Notes under the pieces: generated by a model
The model's input: the letters and a program-made list of their open reading frames with translations, nothing else
Database searches by the model: none
What the model was told of the DNA's origin: nothing
Assembly (NCBI GenBank): GCA_029721515.1
Contig: CM056550.1
Location: forward strand, 10,543,844-10,607,843
Direction: 5' to 3'
Source of the DNA: Synanceia verrucosa
Lineage: Eukaryota > Chordata > Actinopteri > Perciformes > Synanceiidae
Length of the DNA stretch: 64,000 nt
In this document: piece after piece, positions 63,695 through 64,000 of the stretch
Layout of the letters: every line of letters starts with the position of its first letter
How positions within the stretch are numbered: the first letter of the stretch is position 1
Position numbers and translations under genes: made by a program

Positions 63695-63803
63695 GCTTAC
63701 GGCCACACCAACCTGCATACATCTGATCTCGGAAGCTAAGCACGGACGGGCCTGGTCAGTACTTGGATGGGAGACCGCCTGGCAATACAAGGTGCTGTAA
63801 GCT
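63695..63803 (+). rRNA. 5S rRNA gene copy VII-21, D2 deletion
   Basis: 109 nt, A62; GGCAATACAAGG. Confidence 0.75.
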
Positions 63804-63937
63804 TTTCAACTGACGGTGGGAAAACTGCCAAAAAATGTCATCGCATGTCAAAAAAGACAAAAACAATACAGCTCCAAAAAAGTTGTCAGAAAGACTTTGT
63901 GGCATCCTTAAAAGGCCCCTTTGTGACATTTGTTTTC

Positions 63938-64000
63938 GCTTACGGCCACACCAACCTGCATACGCCCGATCTCGTCTGAACTCGGAAGCTAATCACGGAC
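63938..64000 (+). rRNA. 5S rRNA gene VII-22, cut by window end
   Basis: The first 63 nt; GCATACGCCCG, TCTGAACTC. Confidence 0.85.

Larger units (their letters stand above)
58637..64000 (+). repeat. 5S rDNA tandem array, block VII
   Basis: Twenty-one complete plus-strand units and one cut by the window end. Units VII-17 to VII-22 mirror units IV-5 to IV-1 of block IV. Confidence 0.95.

Noticed and set aside
124..64000. Hundreds of 60-150-codon open frames in the 5S blocks (translations such as MGDRLGIPGAVSFSTDGG, MSSHVKKDKN, QKDFAASLKGPF)
   Set aside because: They are translations of the 5S gene and spacer in several frames on both strands. They repeat with the ~250-bp period and have no codon-level conservation independent of the RNA gene.

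Overview
The window is a piece of a tandem 5S ribosomal DNA cluster from a vertebrate, most likely a teleost fish. The repeated ~119-nt sequence is a vertebrate-type 5S rRNA gene. Its first six bases (GCTTAC) pair with its last bases (GTAAGC), the TFIIIA-contact region is conserved (GGATGGGAGACCGCC), and a run of four T follows as the RNA polymerase III terminator. Units repeat about every 245-256 bp with a homogeneous ~137-bp spacer. I count about 146 complete copies and 13 fragments in seven blocks, I to VII. No single-copy host protein gene is recognisable.

Layout: block I (+) 1-7425; 500-N gap; block II (-) 7926-12438; LINE M1 12439-18203; block III (-) 18204-18975; LINE M2 18976-24407; block IV (-) 24408-31067, with a tail-only insertion T at 30494-30530; LINE M3 31068-34315, with a 500-N gap inside; block V (-) 34316-45602; LINE M4 45603-51035; block VI (-) 51036-53425; 500-N gap; L1-like LINE L 53926-58636 (+); block VII (+) 58637-64000.

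M1-M4 are non-LTR retrotransposons. They carry a zinc-knuckle ORF1 and an ORF2 with an apurinic-type endonuclease, a reverse transcriptase and a C-terminal CCHC-like motif. All sit at the same point inside a 5S gene, near nt 20-30, in the direction of 5S transcription. This is the behaviour of the 5S-specific Tx1-clade LINE family Mutsu of fish, and I assign them to that type by architecture and target. M2 and M4 are near full length (5432 and 5433 bp) and of one family. M3 has a 3' half of that family but a 5' end resembling M1. M1 is an older, more degenerate related family. L belongs to a different L1-like lineage and lies in the spacer, not at the 5S target.

The most interesting signals concern this parasite-host relationship. 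There is a precise shared target, and small indels cluster at that target in the uninterrupted 5S copies. Two abundant 10-nt deletion classes (D1 and D2) destroy the target. One insertion consists only of GAG plus 34 A with a long target duplication. M1 and M3 have 5' junctions that do not match their 3' target class. All three gaps are exactly 500 N, and two of them coincide with array orientation flips, so the large-scale order may be an assembly product.

Nomenclature for the 5S entries: 'full' means ~119 nt with an intact nt 20-35 region (GCATACGCCCGATC). D1 means a 10-nt deletion giving GCATTCGTCTG. D2 means a 10-nt deletion giving GCATACRTCTG or GCAAACGTCTG. 'minus-A' means GCATCGCCC. 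'T62' or 'A62' means GGTCGGG or GGACGGG near nt 62. All coordinates run from GCTTAC to GTAAGCT.
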